The notes under the pieces are model-generated. The model was not told the origin of the DNA. It worked only from the letters and a program-made list of their open reading frames with translations, and searched no databases. Shown here piece by piece: positions 8,386 to 17,746 of a stretch of 64,000 nt of DNA; the stretch's first letter is position 1; each line of letters begins with the position of its first letter. This stretch comes from Bacillota bacterium (GTDB taxonomy: Bacteria; Bacillota; Clostridia; Christensenellales; JAEXRW01), in the NCBI GenBank assembly GCA_023454175.1, contig JAEXRW010000025.1:558001-622000 (forward strand). Direction: 5' to 3'. Position numbers and translations under genes: made by a program.

Positions 8386-9942
8386 CTAACGGGGTGAGTA
8401 TACAAAGTGTTTGAAATCCGCATATCCATGCCCGTCTGCCACATCAATGGAACTCATGCCAACAAAAGCGCCCGTAAAACCCATCGGTGTTGCATATTCA
8501 TCGGACAGTTTTCGAACATCTATCACATACGGGATCTCGGTCCAGCGTTCTCCGTCCAGGGAATATGCAAAGATGCCTTTGTCATTGATAACGGTCAACC
8601 GCATATGCACATATCCGCCCGGGACCGGTATCTCGTCTTTTCCGAGAGGCATGGAAAACTCCCCATGATCAAAGCATAAGATCCCAATGCATTTGCATTT
8701 CTTTTCCTCGCTGTAGGCCAATCTCAAAAGATATTGGTTTTGCTCATCATAACGGTAGATCAATCCGGCCATGCGCTGAAAGTGATCAAAAGGGAGTTCA
8801 ACAAGCGTTTCGGCAGTAAATGAAAAATCCGTCTGCCTTCTGACCAGCATATTCTGTGCAAAGCACGACTGTGGAGAGTCTCCGCCATATAAACGTAATG
8901 TACCGTTCTCCAATACATCATGCCTTGCCGGGATGCGGAGATTCATAAAGTCCGGTTTGAATTGTTCCCCGCCGAATCCATACCGCGCGGGCCCTTTTGC
9001 CTTCTGCTCGCCGTATCCTTCAAACGCCGCATCCGGCACAAGGGTTCTATTCTTTAAATACGGCCATCCGTTCTCCCATATGATCTCATTGATGGAAGTT
9101 TCCCGGCCGAGCGGGCAATTGGCTGTCCCCGCCAGAGGCCTGCCGCTCAGGAAAGCCACCCACCAGCGACCATCGGGAGACTGGCATATGCTTGCATGCC
9201 CGGATTTCTGGATATAGGCTTCAGGCGCATCCGCACAGCATACAAGGTGAACCTTCGGATGCATTTCGTATGGGCCAAATAGTTTGGACGAGCGGGCGAC
9301 AGTCTCTGCGTGGTTGTACGTAGTCCCGCCCTCCGCAGTGAGCAGATAATAGTATCCGTCTTTTTTATAGATGTGCGGGCCTTCCACCAAACCCCTCGGG
9401 GACCCTTTGAATATTTTCACCGGCTCTGATACCGGCTGCAATGTCACTGTGTCTAGTTCTGTGATCAGAATCCCTGAAAACTGCTTTTCGCCGCTTTCCC
9501 GGTAATCCCATTCCATATTCACGAAGTACTTTCTGCCATCGTCGTCATGGAAGACGGATGGGTCAAATCCCGAGCAATTGATGAAAACGGGCATACTCCA
9601 TGGGCCCTTTATGCTGGGCGCAGTCGTAATGTAATTGGGCGTATCTTTGAAAGGTCCGTCGGCCCAATCCTTTACCACCGTGAAAGCCAGGTAAAACAAC
9701 CCGTTTGAAAACGAAAGGCATGGCGCCCATATCCCCGCACTCTTGGGTACGCCCCACATGTTCAGCATCTCCACGCTGTCCAACGGGTACGGCTGTGTCT
9801 CCCAGTTGGCCAAATCCCTGGATGAGGATATTTTTACTCCTGGGAAGTATTCGAAAGTGGAATTCGCTATATGGAATGTACCGTCCACACATATCATGGA
9901 TGGGTCAGGATGAAATCCTGCCAGTACCGGGTTTTTTATCAA
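8386..9942 (-). CDS. GH43 family glycosidase (beta-xylosidase/arabinofuranosidase-like)
   Basis: A 518-aa five-bladed-propeller glycosidase with a C-terminal beta-sandwich. Catalytic residues are visible: base Asp in NPVLAGFHPDPS (about D13), pKa-modulating Asp in GFDPSVFHDDDG (about D126) and acid Glu in LVEGPHIYKKDGYYYL (about E187). The C-terminal half (RRQTDFSFTAET, GLIYRYDEQNQYLLRL, FTGAFVGMSSIDV) resembles the domain found after GH43 xylosidases. It has no signal peptide, so it likely cleaves imported xylo- or arabino-oligosaccharides. The start is TTG; no nearer ATG fits the conserved N-terminus. It follows the two permeases and probably shares their transcript. Confidence 0.9.
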   Translation of the reverse strand: MIKNPVLAGFHPDPSMICVDGTFHIANSTFEYFPGVKISSSRDLANWETQPYPLDSVEMLNMWGVPKSAGIWAPCLSFSNGLFYLAFTVVKDWADGPFKDTPNYITTAPSIKGPWSMPVFINCSGFDPSVFHDDDGRKYFVNMEWDYRESGEKQFSGILITELDTVTLQPVSEPVKIFKGSPRGLVEGPHIYKKDGYYYLLTAEGGTTYNHAETVARSSKLFGPYEMHPKVHLVCCADAPEAYIQKSGHASICQSPDGRWWVAFLSGRPLAGTANCPLGRETSINEIIWENGWPYLKNRTLVPDAAFEGYGEQKAKGPARYGFGGEQFKPDFMNLRIPARHDVLENGTLRLYGGDSPQSCFAQNMLVRRQTDFSFTAETLVELPFDHFQRMAGLIYRYDEQNQYLLRLAYSEEKKCKCIGILCFDHGEFSMPLGKDEIPVPGGYVHMRLTVINDKGIFAYSLDGERWTEIPYVIDVRKLSDEYATPMGFTGAFVGMSSIDVADGHGYADFKHFVYSPR

Positions 9943-10063
9943 GTTCGATCCAACCTTTCAAGCCCATTCGTATTCCTTTTCAGTCATTGGCCCGTTGCAA
10001 AGGAATACCTGCTCTGTCTGAGCAAACAAACAATACATTTTATATGCTTGCAAGAATGTCGTT

Positions 10064-10921
10064 TTATTCTTTCAGGGCGCCCATGGCGATGCCGCTGACA
10101 ATGTACCTTGAGAAGATCGCGTACACCACGACAATGGGCAGTATCGATATTGTGAGCCCCATGTATATCCCGCCGTAATTTGTTCTATACATGTCACCCC
10201 GCAACGTCTGTACCAGCATTGGCAATGTATACATATCCATCTTGGATATGAGTAAAAACGGTGTGAAGAAGTTGTTCCACGATGCCACGAATGCAAATAT
10301 CGCCAAGGTAAAGGCTCCCGGGGCTGCGATGGGCATCATGATGCGGTGGAATATGCCGATCTCGCTGCACCCGTCGATCCTGGCTGCATCGATCAGGTCG
10401 GGAACGATACACGACTCCAGATACTGCTTGGCAAAGAATACCGCGCCTGGGGCAGCGATAGCCGGGAAAATCAATGGAATATAAGGCAAAGGCCATGGCA
10501 GCTTGGGAATGCCCAATGCGGACATATACTGTTGGAAGCCGATGATCCCTACCTGAGTGGGTATCAGCACCAGCGCCATAACCAGTCCAAACATGAATTT
10601 TTTCATTTTGAAATTATAGACCTGTATGGCATAGGCAGTCATGAGCGAGAAATACACGGTCAGTACCGTCGCACTTACGGCAATGAGCGAGCTGTTCAAA
10701 AAGCCGCGACCGACATCAAACCCCTTGCCCGTCAGATACGTCCAGTTTGCGGTAGTCGAAATGCTGGGTAACAGGCTGATGCCTTCCTGTATTTCAGGGG
10801 TTGAACGGGTAGCATTCACGATCATGATCCATATAGGGACGATGCAGATTACCACCAGCATCACCAATACCAGATAGATAATCACACGCATGATGTTGGT
10901 TTTTACCTTGTATGCCGACAT
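10064..10921 (-). CDS. Carbohydrate ABC transporter permease (MalG type)
   Basis: A 285-aa CUT1 inner-membrane subunit with about six helices (MRVIIYLVLVMLVVICIVPIWIMIV first). The EAA loop that docks the ATPase is visible as LIDAARIDGCSEIGIFHRIMMPIAAPG. Start and stop overlap in TAATG with the upstream permease, so the pair is translationally coupled and forms a heterodimer. Substrate is probably an oligosaccharide from plant cell wall, judged from the GH43, GH1 and GH94 neighbours. Confidence 0.93.
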   Translation of the reverse strand: MSAYKVKTNIMRVIIYLVLVMLVVICIVPIWIMIVNATRSTPEIQEGISLLPSISTTANWTYLTGKGFDVGRGFLNSSLIAVSATVLTVYFSLMTAYAIQVYNFKMKKFMFGLVMALVLIPTQVGIIGFQQYMSALGIPKLPWPLPYIPLIFPAIAAPGAVFFAKQYLESCIVPDLIDAARIDGCSEIGIFHRIMMPIAAPGAFTLAIFAFVASWNNFFTPFLLISKMDMYTLPMLVQTLRGDMYRTNYGGIYMGLTISILPIVVVYAIFSRYIVSGIAMGALKE

Positions 10922-11928
10922 TATGATACCCTCCCTTTGCGGTGCCTTTGCATAATGAGCTTGCGTTCATTTTCTTCTGGTACCCCGTCTTTTTTATTTC
11001 GCAGCAAAACAAGGAATACGATTGCGACCACTGCGGTGATCAGGAAGATCATCACGCCCACGGCTGCGGCTGCGCCTATATAGCCTTTGCTGGAACTGAA
11101 TTTCATGTACATCAAGACGTTCATCGTCATAATCGACCCGTTTGGCGAACCCCGGCCGTCCGTTATCATATAGGGTATGTCAAACATCTGCATACCGCCG
11201 ACCAAAGAGGTAACCAGTGTATACAGGAGTACGGGTTTCAGTAACGGCAGGGTTATCTTCCAGAACATTTGACCCGATCTGGCGCCGTCCACCATTGCGG
11301 ATTCATAATAGGAAGGTGAGATGCTTGTCATGCCTGCCATCAAAACGATGATCGTGGAACCAAACCACATCCACCATTGGACGAATACCACGACCGTCTG
11401 CATGGAAGTTGGATCCTGAACGAACATGAATGCCTCAGGCAGAACGCCTATCCTGACAAGTATCTGGTTCAATGGGCCGTAGAATGAGATAAAGTTGAAG
11501 AACAATACTGCGATGGTTGCAGGCATGAGGAGGTTCGGCAGATAGAATATCGTCCTCCAGAAGCCTACCATCTTGAGTTTCAGCCTCACGTTTGTAAACC
11601 ATACGGAAAGGAGCATCGCTATGGCCAGCTGGGGAATGAAATTACAGGTCCAGATGAGCCAGGTATTCCCTACCGACTGGGCAAAGAACTTGTCGGCAAA
11701 AAGCGCACTGAAATTCTGTATGTCCACAAAGTGCCGGGTTTTTGACATCAGGGTGGCATCCGTCATGCTCAGATAAAACGTATACACGATGGGATACAGG
11801 CCAAATAAAAGAAAAGCCAGGATAAACGGGGCGACGAAAATATAGCCGTAGAAGTTCTTGTTGATCCTGCCGGTTCGTATCTTGACCATTTTGACCGGGC
11901 TTCTGATCGCGGTTGATTCTTGTGTCAA
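10921..11928 (-). CDS. Carbohydrate ABC transporter permease (MalF type)
   Basis: A 335-aa CUT1 permease. After a basic tail comes YIFVAPFILAFLLFGLYPIVYTFYLSM, a hallmark of MalF-like subunits, then five further helices. The EAA-like loop is seen as YYESAMVDGARSGQMFWKITLPLLKPV. It pairs with the MalG-type gene whose start overlaps its stop. It is separated from the solute-binding-protein gene by about 210 bases containing a strong hairpin, which would let the binding protein be made in excess of the permeases. Confidence 0.93.
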   Translation of the reverse strand: MTQESTAIRSPVKMVKIRTGRINKNFYGYIFVAPFILAFLLFGLYPIVYTFYLSMTDATLMSKTRHFVDIQNFSALFADKFFAQSVGNTWLIWTCNFIPQLAIAMLLSVWFTNVRLKLKMVGFWRTIFYLPNLLMPATIAVLFFNFISFYGPLNQILVRIGVLPEAFMFVQDPTSMQTVVVFVQWWMWFGSTIIVLMAGMTSISPSYYESAMVDGARSGQMFWKITLPLLKPVLLYTLVTSLVGGMQMFDIPYMITDGRGSPNGSIMTMNVLMYMKFSSSKGYIGAAAAVGVMIFLITAVVAIVFLVLLRNKKDGVPEENERKLIMQRHRKGRVS

Positions 11929-12078
11929 GGCGAATCCCCCCTTATGGATATCATCATTTTTATGGGTTGTTTTCAGGTAGTGAAATTTGTTTCATTCATA
12001 TGTAATGGGATAAAATGGCTTTACAGATATATATAAATTCAATATATTATTCAAATTTACCTTTCAGGGCCTCATGCA

Positions 12079-12113
12079 AAAACCTGCGGTGCGGTACAGC
12101 GCCGCACCGCAGG
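12079..12113 (-). terminator. Terminator/attenuator between binding-protein and permease genes
   Basis: A 12-bp perfect GC-rich stem (12083-12094 with 12102-12113, CCTGCGGTGCGG arms) and seven-base loop, followed on the minus strand by TTTTTGC. It stands 30 bases past the binding-protein stop and ahead of the permease gene. Partial read-through would give the usual excess of binding protein. Confidence 0.85.
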
Positions 12114-12142
12114 TCCTGCTTCAGTGAGAATCGTTCTTTTCC

Positions 12143-13615
12143 TTATTCCACGATAAGGTCGGGTTCGGCGTTCTTGACGGCATCCTTGAAGGCTTTGATC
12201 GCTGCGTCAAGCGTCATCTTGCCGGCAGCATAGCTGTCCAGCGGGTCATTGAGGGCGCGTTGGATAGCGTCGTCAGTTCCCTGCATCAGCTTGAGGCTGA
12301 TCTTGGGAGCCGCATCTGCAAATCCCTTGTAGGAGTTCTGCCCCGCCAGGAACTTGCTGGTTTCGGCGCTGTCAAACTGCGGTGTGATCTCTGCAACGAC
12401 CTTCTGGCTGTTTACGAAGTCGCCAGGGCCTTGTTTCTGATCGTCGCCGATGGTGGGATCTATTGCTTTGAGGTATTCGTTGGTGTAGGTTCCCAGTGCC
12501 CAGTCTTTCAGGGTCTGTTCATCCATCGTCATGAACTTGATGAATGCCTTGGCGAGATCCATGTTCTTGGTGTCTTTCATGGCGCCAACCCAGGTGCCGC
12601 CCCAGGAGTAGGACAGCGGGCCGGGGATGCAGGCCCAGTCGCCTGTCGTGTCTTTACCGGTCTTTGCATCGGGTTTCTTCGCATCCAGAGCTGTCGGGAC
12701 ACCATGCGGCATGAGCACATAGGGCAGGCCCCATGTCGGCAGGAAATAGCAGAATACCTGTTTGGCATTGCCTTTGGCATCTTTCAGCGAGTCATTCATG
12801 CCGGCGAACCAGCCTTCCTGCCACTGTTTTGCCATTGCTTCATAGCCGTTGTCGCGGAACCGTTTCGCAATTGCGAACAGATCGTTGACTTTCGGGTCGA
12901 TATTGAGCTTGCCATCCACGACCCAGGGATTCGCCCTCTGGTTGTAGATCGGGTTGGTGAAGTCGCCCACTGAGCATACCATGTAGGTATTGCCCGCGGA
13001 TTTCTCCTTGACTACCGCAGCCGCGGCTTCAAATTTGGCCATGTCAGCCAGGGTTTCCTGCATCTTGGCGGGATCATCCGTGCCGAAATACGATTTGGCA
13101 AGGCTTCTCCTGTAGAACAGGGCGCCCGGGGTGGCCTGGTAGGAATAGGCTTTGGTCACGCCGTCTTTCGTTCCGACGTCGAGCATGAACTGGTACGCGC
13201 CGATCCCCTCGGCAGTAGCCCTGAGGTCGCTCAGGTCAGCCAGGATTTCATCAGCTTCCACGTACTCTTTGACGAAAGCGGCTTCAAGCGCGATGACATC
13301 GGGTACGTCGCCGGCCTGGATGGCCGCCTTGACCTTGGTCTGGTATTCACCATTGGTCATCGGGGTCACGGTGTATTCTACTTTTACACCGGGATTCGCC
13401 TTTTGGAATGCAGTTGCGAATGTTTTGATTTCCGTGGTGAAGGACCAGACTTTGAGTGTCCCGGTCAGCTCTTTGGGAGCTTCGGTGGCCGGTGTGGTAG
13501 TATCCGTGGTCGGGGCTACGGTGGGTGCAGACGGTGATGGGGCTGGTGCATTGCATGCTGTCATCAGGACAACCGCCATCACAAGTGCAAGGATAAGGGC
13601 CAGGGCTTTCTTCAT
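12143..13615 (-). CDS. Sugar ABC transporter solute-binding lipoprotein
   Basis: A 490-aa extracellular family-1 binding protein. The preferred ATG (13613-13615) has AGGTGG eight bases upstream; the upstream in-frame start at 13693 would place charged residues before the signal. The lipoprotein signal is MKKALALILALVMAVVLMTAC with lipobox LMTAC (Cys21), followed by a Pro/Ser/Thr-rich linker. The mature domain begins TGTLKVWSFTTEIKTFATAFQKANPG, typical of cluster-1 sugar binders. First gene of the import operon, expressed from a promoter with a LacI-type operator. The ligand is probably a beta-linked oligosaccharide (inference from neighbours). Confidence 0.93.
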   Translation of the reverse strand: MKKALALILALVMAVVLMTACNAPAPSPSAPTVAPTTDTTTPATEAPKELTGTLKVWSFTTEIKTFATAFQKANPGVKVEYTVTPMTNGEYQTKVKAAIQAGDVPDVIALEAAFVKEYVEADEILADLSDLRATAEGIGAYQFMLDVGTKDGVTKAYSYQATPGALFYRRSLAKSYFGTDDPAKMQETLADMAKFEAAAAVVKEKSAGNTYMVCSVGDFTNPIYNQRANPWVVDGKLNIDPKVNDLFAIAKRFRDNGYEAMAKQWQEGWFAGMNDSLKDAKGNAKQVFCYFLPTWGLPYVLMPHGVPTALDAKKPDAKTGKDTTGDWACIPGPLSYSWGGTWVGAMKDTKNMDLAKAFIKFMTMDEQTLKDWALGTYTNEYLKAIDPTIGDDQKQGPGDFVNSQKVVAEITPQFDSAETSKFLAGQNSYKGFADAAPKISLKLMQGTDDAIQRALNDPLDSYAAGKMTLDAAIKAFKDAVKNAEPDLIVE

Positions 13616-13670
13616 GATTGATTCCACCTTTCCATGAGATGATTTTATTAGCAGGATTTGCATCCCAAGA

Positions 13671-13728
13671 AGAAATCGGTTTCTATCTTTCACAGAAACA
13701 TATTATCATGGCATTTTATTAAAATCAA
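13671..13728 (-). promoter_or_regulatory. Promoter and LacI-type operator of the sugar import operon
   Basis: On the minus strand TTGATT (13723-13728) and TAATAT (13700-13705) are 17 bases apart. Downstream of the -10, the near-palindrome AGAAATCGGTTTCT (13671-13684, read on plus) matches the operator style at the lacI promoter and lies just inside the expected transcript start, where a bound repressor would block transcription. Confidence 0.7.
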
Positions 13729-13799
13729 CCCTAAATTATCATTTTCACTATAAATTATCGTGTGTATTTATTTTCACAGGATCGTAAAACAATTTTATA

Positions 13800-13836
13800 G
13801 AAACCCATTTCCTTTTTTACTGTGATATGTTATAAA
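13800..13836 (+). promoter_or_regulatory. Probable operator and promoter of the cellobiose phosphorylase gene
   Basis: The palindrome GAAA-CCCA-TTTC (13800-13811) resembles the two other LacI-type sites. A -10-like TATAAA (13831-13836) stands 17 bases beyond a weak -35 (TTTCCT, 13808-13813) that the palindrome overlaps. The promoter is weak and would depend on relief of repression or on an activator. Confidence 0.5.
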
Positions 13837-13903
13837 TAATAAAAGTATTCATAAATTTGAGTAGTCTTCACATTCTACTACCCTTGGAAAGGCGGATATG
13901 AGC

Positions 13904-16387
13904 ATGAAGTATGGACATTTTGATGATAATGCAAAGGAATACGTGATTGATACGCCGCAGACGCCCTATCCGTGGATCAATTATCTTGGAAACGAAAATT
14001 TCTTCGGCATCATATCCAATACTTTGGGAGGCTACTGTTTTTATCGCGATGCACGTTTCAGGAGGCTCATCAGGTATCGATACAACAGCATACCGGTTGA
14101 CTCCAATGGCCGCTACTATTATATAAAGGAAGGAAACGATTTCTGGAGTCCCTCCTGGCAGCCTGTGAAACGTCCGTTGGACCGGTACGAATGCCGCCAC
14201 GGTCTGGGTTATACACGCGTATGCGCTTCACGGGGCGGTATCGATGCCGAGATCCTCGCTTTTATTCCCATGGGATATAACATGGAAGTGCATAAGGTAA
14301 CGCTCAAAAACAATTCGTCATCGTCAAAAGAGCTTAAACTGTTTTCCTTTGTGGAGTTTTGTATTTGGAACGCACTGGATGATATGACGAATTTTCAAAG
14401 GAATTACAACCTTGCGGAAGTCGAAGTGGACGGCAGCACGATCTATCATAAAACAGAGTACCGCGAAAGAAGAAATCACTATTCCTTTTTCTCGGTCAAC
14501 GCACCGATTTCAGGGTTTGATACGCAGCTGGAAGACTTTTGCGGGCTGTATAACGGCCTGGATCATCCGCAGGCGGTTGCCAGCGGCGCTTCACGCAACT
14601 CTGTTGCGAGCGGCTGGCAGCCGATCGGCAGCCACTGTATCGATGTGAAACTGGCTCCCGGAGCCAGCAAGTCCTTCATATTCACGCTGGGATATGTTGA
14701 AAACCCGCCGGACAGGAAGTATGAATCTCCCGGCATCATTGATAAATCTTCCGCAAAGGAGATGCTCCGTGCCTTTCAAAGCGAGGCGGATGTTGATGAT
14801 GCCATGGGCCGTCTGGCTCAGTACTGGGATCAGTTGTTTTCCTCGTTCAAGCTTGAAACATCGGATGAGAAGCTCTCGCGGATGGTCAATATCTGGAATC
14901 CGTACCAGTGCATGACCACATTCAATATGAGCCGCAGCGCGTCCCTGTTTGAGTCCGGGATCAGCCGCGGACTCGGGTTCCGTGATTCGAGCCAGGATCT
15001 GCTGGGGTTTGTTCATTTGGTCCCCGAACGGGCCCGCGAAAGGATCCTGAGCATCGCCGCCACGCAGTTTCGTGATGGCAGCGCCTACCACCAGTTCCAG
15101 CCGCTCACCAATAAAGGCAATGACGCCATCGGCAGCGGGTTCAATGATGACCCCATCTGGCTTGTCGCCTGCACTTCGGCCTATATCAAGGAAACCGGCG
15201 ACGATACGATCCTGGATGAACAGGTGCCTTTTGACTGCGACCCATCGGATACAGGCACATTGCTGGAGCACCTGGTTGCATCCTACCGTCATGTAGCGGA
15301 AAACAAAGGCCCTCATTCCCTCCCCCTGATCGGCCGGGCGGACTGGAATGACTGTTTGAATCTGAATTGTTTTTCCCAGACCCCGGATGAATCGTTCCAG
15401 ACTTTTGGTGATTCCGATGGCCGCATCGCCGAATCCGTTTTGATAGCAGGCATGTTTGTCGCATTCATGCCGGATCTGGCCTCGATCCTGAAGCGCAAGG
15501 GCGATTTGGACCTGGCCTCGGAAGTGGAAACCGAGATCGGGGCCATGAAAAAAGCGGTCCTTGAGTCTGGTTACGATGGTGATTGGTTCCTGCGTGCATA
15601 CGATGCTTTCGGGAATAAAATTGGAAGCAAATCATGCGAGGAAGGCCGGATATTCATTGAACCCCAGGGATTCTGCGTGATGGGCGGCATCGGCCTGGAT
15701 GACGGAAAGGCAGAATCTGCGCTGGTTTCCGTTGGCCGCTATCTGGAAACGGAACACGGTATCGTCATGCACCAGCCCGCGTACAAAAAGTATCATCTGG
15801 AACTGGGCGAGATTTCGTCCTATCCGCCCGGATACAAGGAGAATGCCAGCATATTCTGCCACAACAACCCCTGGATCATCTGCGCCGAAACGATTCTCGG
15901 CCATGGGGACCGGGCATTTGACCTCTATAAAAAGATCGCCCCCTCTTATCGTGAAGAGATCAGCGACATCCATCGCATGGAGCCTTATGTATATTCCCAG
16001 ACCATCGCGGGATGGGATGCGCCCAGGTTCGGGGAGGCCAAAAATTCATGGCTTACAGGTACCGCTGCCTGGAGCTTTGTAGCCATCTCGCAGTATATTC
16101 TCGGCATCAGGCCCGATTTCCATGGATTGAGGATCGACCCCTGCATACCCGGCGGCTGGCAGGCCTACCGTATCTTCAGGAAATTCAGGAATGCAGGCTA
16201 TTGGATCACGGTACAAAACCCCGATGGGGTGTGCAAGGGCATCAAGGCAATTACCGTCGACAATGAACCCATTGTCGGAAATATCCTGCCTTTGTTCAAG
16301 GGCGGCGTCCATGAAGTCATCGTCGTATTGGGGAGCGTCGGGGACAAATCGGAAGCGCAGTCTGTCAGATATGCAGATGTCGTGTGA
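13904..16387 (+). CDS. cbpA: Cellobiose phosphorylase (GH94)
   Basis: A cytoplasmic enzyme that cleaves cellobiose with phosphate to glucose 1-phosphate and glucose, saving ATP compared with hydrolysis. About 827 aa, matching clostridial cellobiose phosphorylases. The N-terminus (MKYGHFDD...TPYPWINYLGNENFF), the NRxYHKTEYRERRNHY region, GFRDSSQDLLGFVH, and the catalytic Asp in GRADWNDCLNLN (near residue 480) are diagnostic. The ATG at 13904 is preferred because homologues begin MKxGxFDD and GGCGG lies eight bases upstream; ATG at 13898 would add two residues. It is divergent from the sugar import operon and has a LacI-type palindrome at its promoter. A strong terminator follows. Confidence 0.95.
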   Translation: MKYGHFDDNAKEYVIDTPQTPYPWINYLGNENFFGIISNTLGGYCFYRDARFRRLIRYRYNSIPVDSNGRYYYIKEGNDFWSPSWQPVKRPLDRYECRHGLGYTRVCASRGGIDAEILAFIPMGYNMEVHKVTLKNNSSSSKELKLFSFVEFCIWNALDDMTNFQRNYNLAEVEVDGSTIYHKTEYRERRNHYSFFSVNAPISGFDTQLEDFCGLYNGLDHPQAVASGASRNSVASGWQPIGSHCIDVKLAPGASKSFIFTLGYVENPPDRKYESPGIIDKSSAKEMLRAFQSEADVDDAMGRLAQYWDQLFSSFKLETSDEKLSRMVNIWNPYQCMTTFNMSRSASLFESGISRGLGFRDSSQDLLGFVHLVPERARERILSIAATQFRDGSAYHQFQPLTNKGNDAIGSGFNDDPIWLVACTSAYIKETGDDTILDEQVPFDCDPSDTGTLLEHLVASYRHVAENKGPHSLPLIGRADWNDCLNLNCFSQTPDESFQTFGDSDGRIAESVLIAGMFVAFMPDLASILKRKGDLDLASEVETEIGAMKKAVLESGYDGDWFLRAYDAFGNKIGSKSCEEGRIFIEPQGFCVMGGIGLDDGKAESALVSVGRYLETEHGIVMHQPAYKKYHLELGEISSYPPGYKENASIFCHNNPWIICAETILGHGDRAFDLYKKIAPSYREEISDIHRMEPYVYSQTIAGWDAPRFGEAKNSWLTGTAAWSFVAISQYILGIRPDFHGLRIDPCIPGGWQAYRIFRKFRNAGYWITVQNPDGVCKGIKAITVDNEPIVGNILPLFKGGVHEVIVVLGSVGDKSEAQSVRYADVV

Positions 16388-16416
16388 TCATGTCATGCTA
16401 AACGTATATAGCGATC

Positions 16417-16454
16417 AAAAGGAGGCGTCTTTCCTTCCGGACGTCTCCTTTTTT
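16417..16454. terminator. Bidirectional terminator between cbpA and the aldo/keto reductase gene
   Basis: A 13-bp stem with one G-U pair (16417-16429 with 16440-16452, AAAAGGAGGCGTC arms), flanked by A-run and T-run, lies between convergent genes and can end both transcripts. Confidence 0.92.
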
Positions 16455-16461
16455 ATGCGGT

Positions 16462-17493
16462 TTATTCTGCCTCCGAACGATGTTTTTGATAGAACGTTTC
16501 ATACTTCTCCAGTTCTCTTCTGAGAAGGCCGGGCGTATCGAGGCCATACGGGCACCTGCTTTTGCATTCCCCGCATTCGATGCAGTCATGAATGCGCAGC
16601 ATGTTTTCCCTTCTTTTCTTTACGAGGAATACCTTGTATGGCGCCCGTTCCAGCAGCAGCGACATCCTTGCAGCGATAGGGATATCTATGCCCGCCCCGC
16701 ACGGCAGACAATAGCCGCACCCGCGGCAAAAATCCCCGGCCAGTTCTCTTTTCTCCTGGTCTATGGCTTCCTGCATGTTCTTGTCCATCGCCGGGGGATC
16801 ATCTTCCAGGCGGATGAATTCCTCCAGTTCAGAAAGTCTTTGAACGCCCCAGAGAGGCACAACATTTCCATATTGGCGCAGGAAAGCAAAAGGAACACAG
16901 GCGCGTTTGATCAGTCCTCCCGACATCCCCTTCATGGCCAGGACGCCAATATCGTGCTCGCTGCACGCTTGTATCAGTTCCAGATCCATATCAGAAGACA
17001 GGTGGTTCAGCGGGAATTGTACGGTGTCAAACAAACCGGATTCCACGGCATCCATCGCAGTTCGGATGCTGTGGTTGGTGATCCCGATGAAGCGGATCAT
17101 CCCTTTTCGCTTTGCTTCCAGTAATCCTCCATACACGGACTCCGGGTCGGCAGGATCCGGCAGTCCTTTGGGGTTGTGTAGCTGGTAGATATCGATATGA
17201 TCGGTCCTCAGGTTCCGCAGGCTGGTCTCGAGCTGTTCAAAAAGCGTTTTTCGGTCTTCTGCAGTCGTTTTTGTAGCGATAATGATTTGTTTTCGTACAT
17301 CCGAGAGGGCGTACCCCATTTTTTCTTCACTGTCGGAATAGGCCCTCGCCGTATCAAAAAGGTCAATTCCGCTGTCATATGCTTTTTGCAGGATCTCTTT
17401 GGCATGATCGAAGGATACTCTCTGTATCGGAAGCGCGCCGAATCCCGTTCGGCTAACTAAAAGACCAGTTCGACCGAGTCTCGTTTTTTCCAT
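16462..17493 (-). CDS. Aldo/keto reductase with C-terminal 4Fe-4S ferredoxin-like domain
   Basis: A 343-aa oxidoreductase. The N-terminal barrel has the AKR signature (LGRTGLLVSRTGFGALPI, FDTARAYSDSEEKMGYAL with catalytic Asp and Tyr, then a Lys in IIATKT). The last third carries two cysteine clusters, FCRGCGYCLPCGAGIDIP and CIECGECKSRCPYGLD, which bind iron-sulfur centres and set this subfamily apart from plain NADPH reductases. The ATG at 17493 has AAGGAGA seven bases upstream; the upstream frame lacks one. The substrate is unknown. Such proteins are common in Clostridia and may use ferredoxin-linked electrons. Confidence 0.9.
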   Translation of the reverse strand: MEKTRLGRTGLLVSRTGFGALPIQRVSFDHAKEILQKAYDSGIDLFDTARAYSDSEEKMGYALSDVRKQIIIATKTTAEDRKTLFEQLETSLRNLRTDHIDIYQLHNPKGLPDPADPESVYGGLLEAKRKGMIRFIGITNHSIRTAMDAVESGLFDTVQFPLNHLSSDMDLELIQACSEHDIGVLAMKGMSGGLIKRACVPFAFLRQYGNVVPLWGVQRLSELEEFIRLEDDPPAMDKNMQEAIDQEKRELAGDFCRGCGYCLPCGAGIDIPIAARMSLLLERAPYKVFLVKKRRENMLRIHDCIECGECKSRCPYGLDTPGLLRRELEKYETFYQKHRSEAE

Positions 17494-17746
17494 GAATATG
17501 TCTCCTTGAGCGGTATTGATTTTTCCCCCGTCATTACCGTGCATGATAGCACAGTGTACCGGCAAGGGCAAGCGTCTGTCATTTCCCATGTGGCCTTTCA
17601 GGATATCGGCATGGTATGTATGACGTGTTTCCAGTCCGCTTATCGTTGGCGATCAGCCGGTTTCCCCTCCGGTCATACCGTTGACAGGCTCGTACGGAAT
17701 CAATATGATTACAGCGTATATGCATTGTGGGTTATTTGGGGGACTT

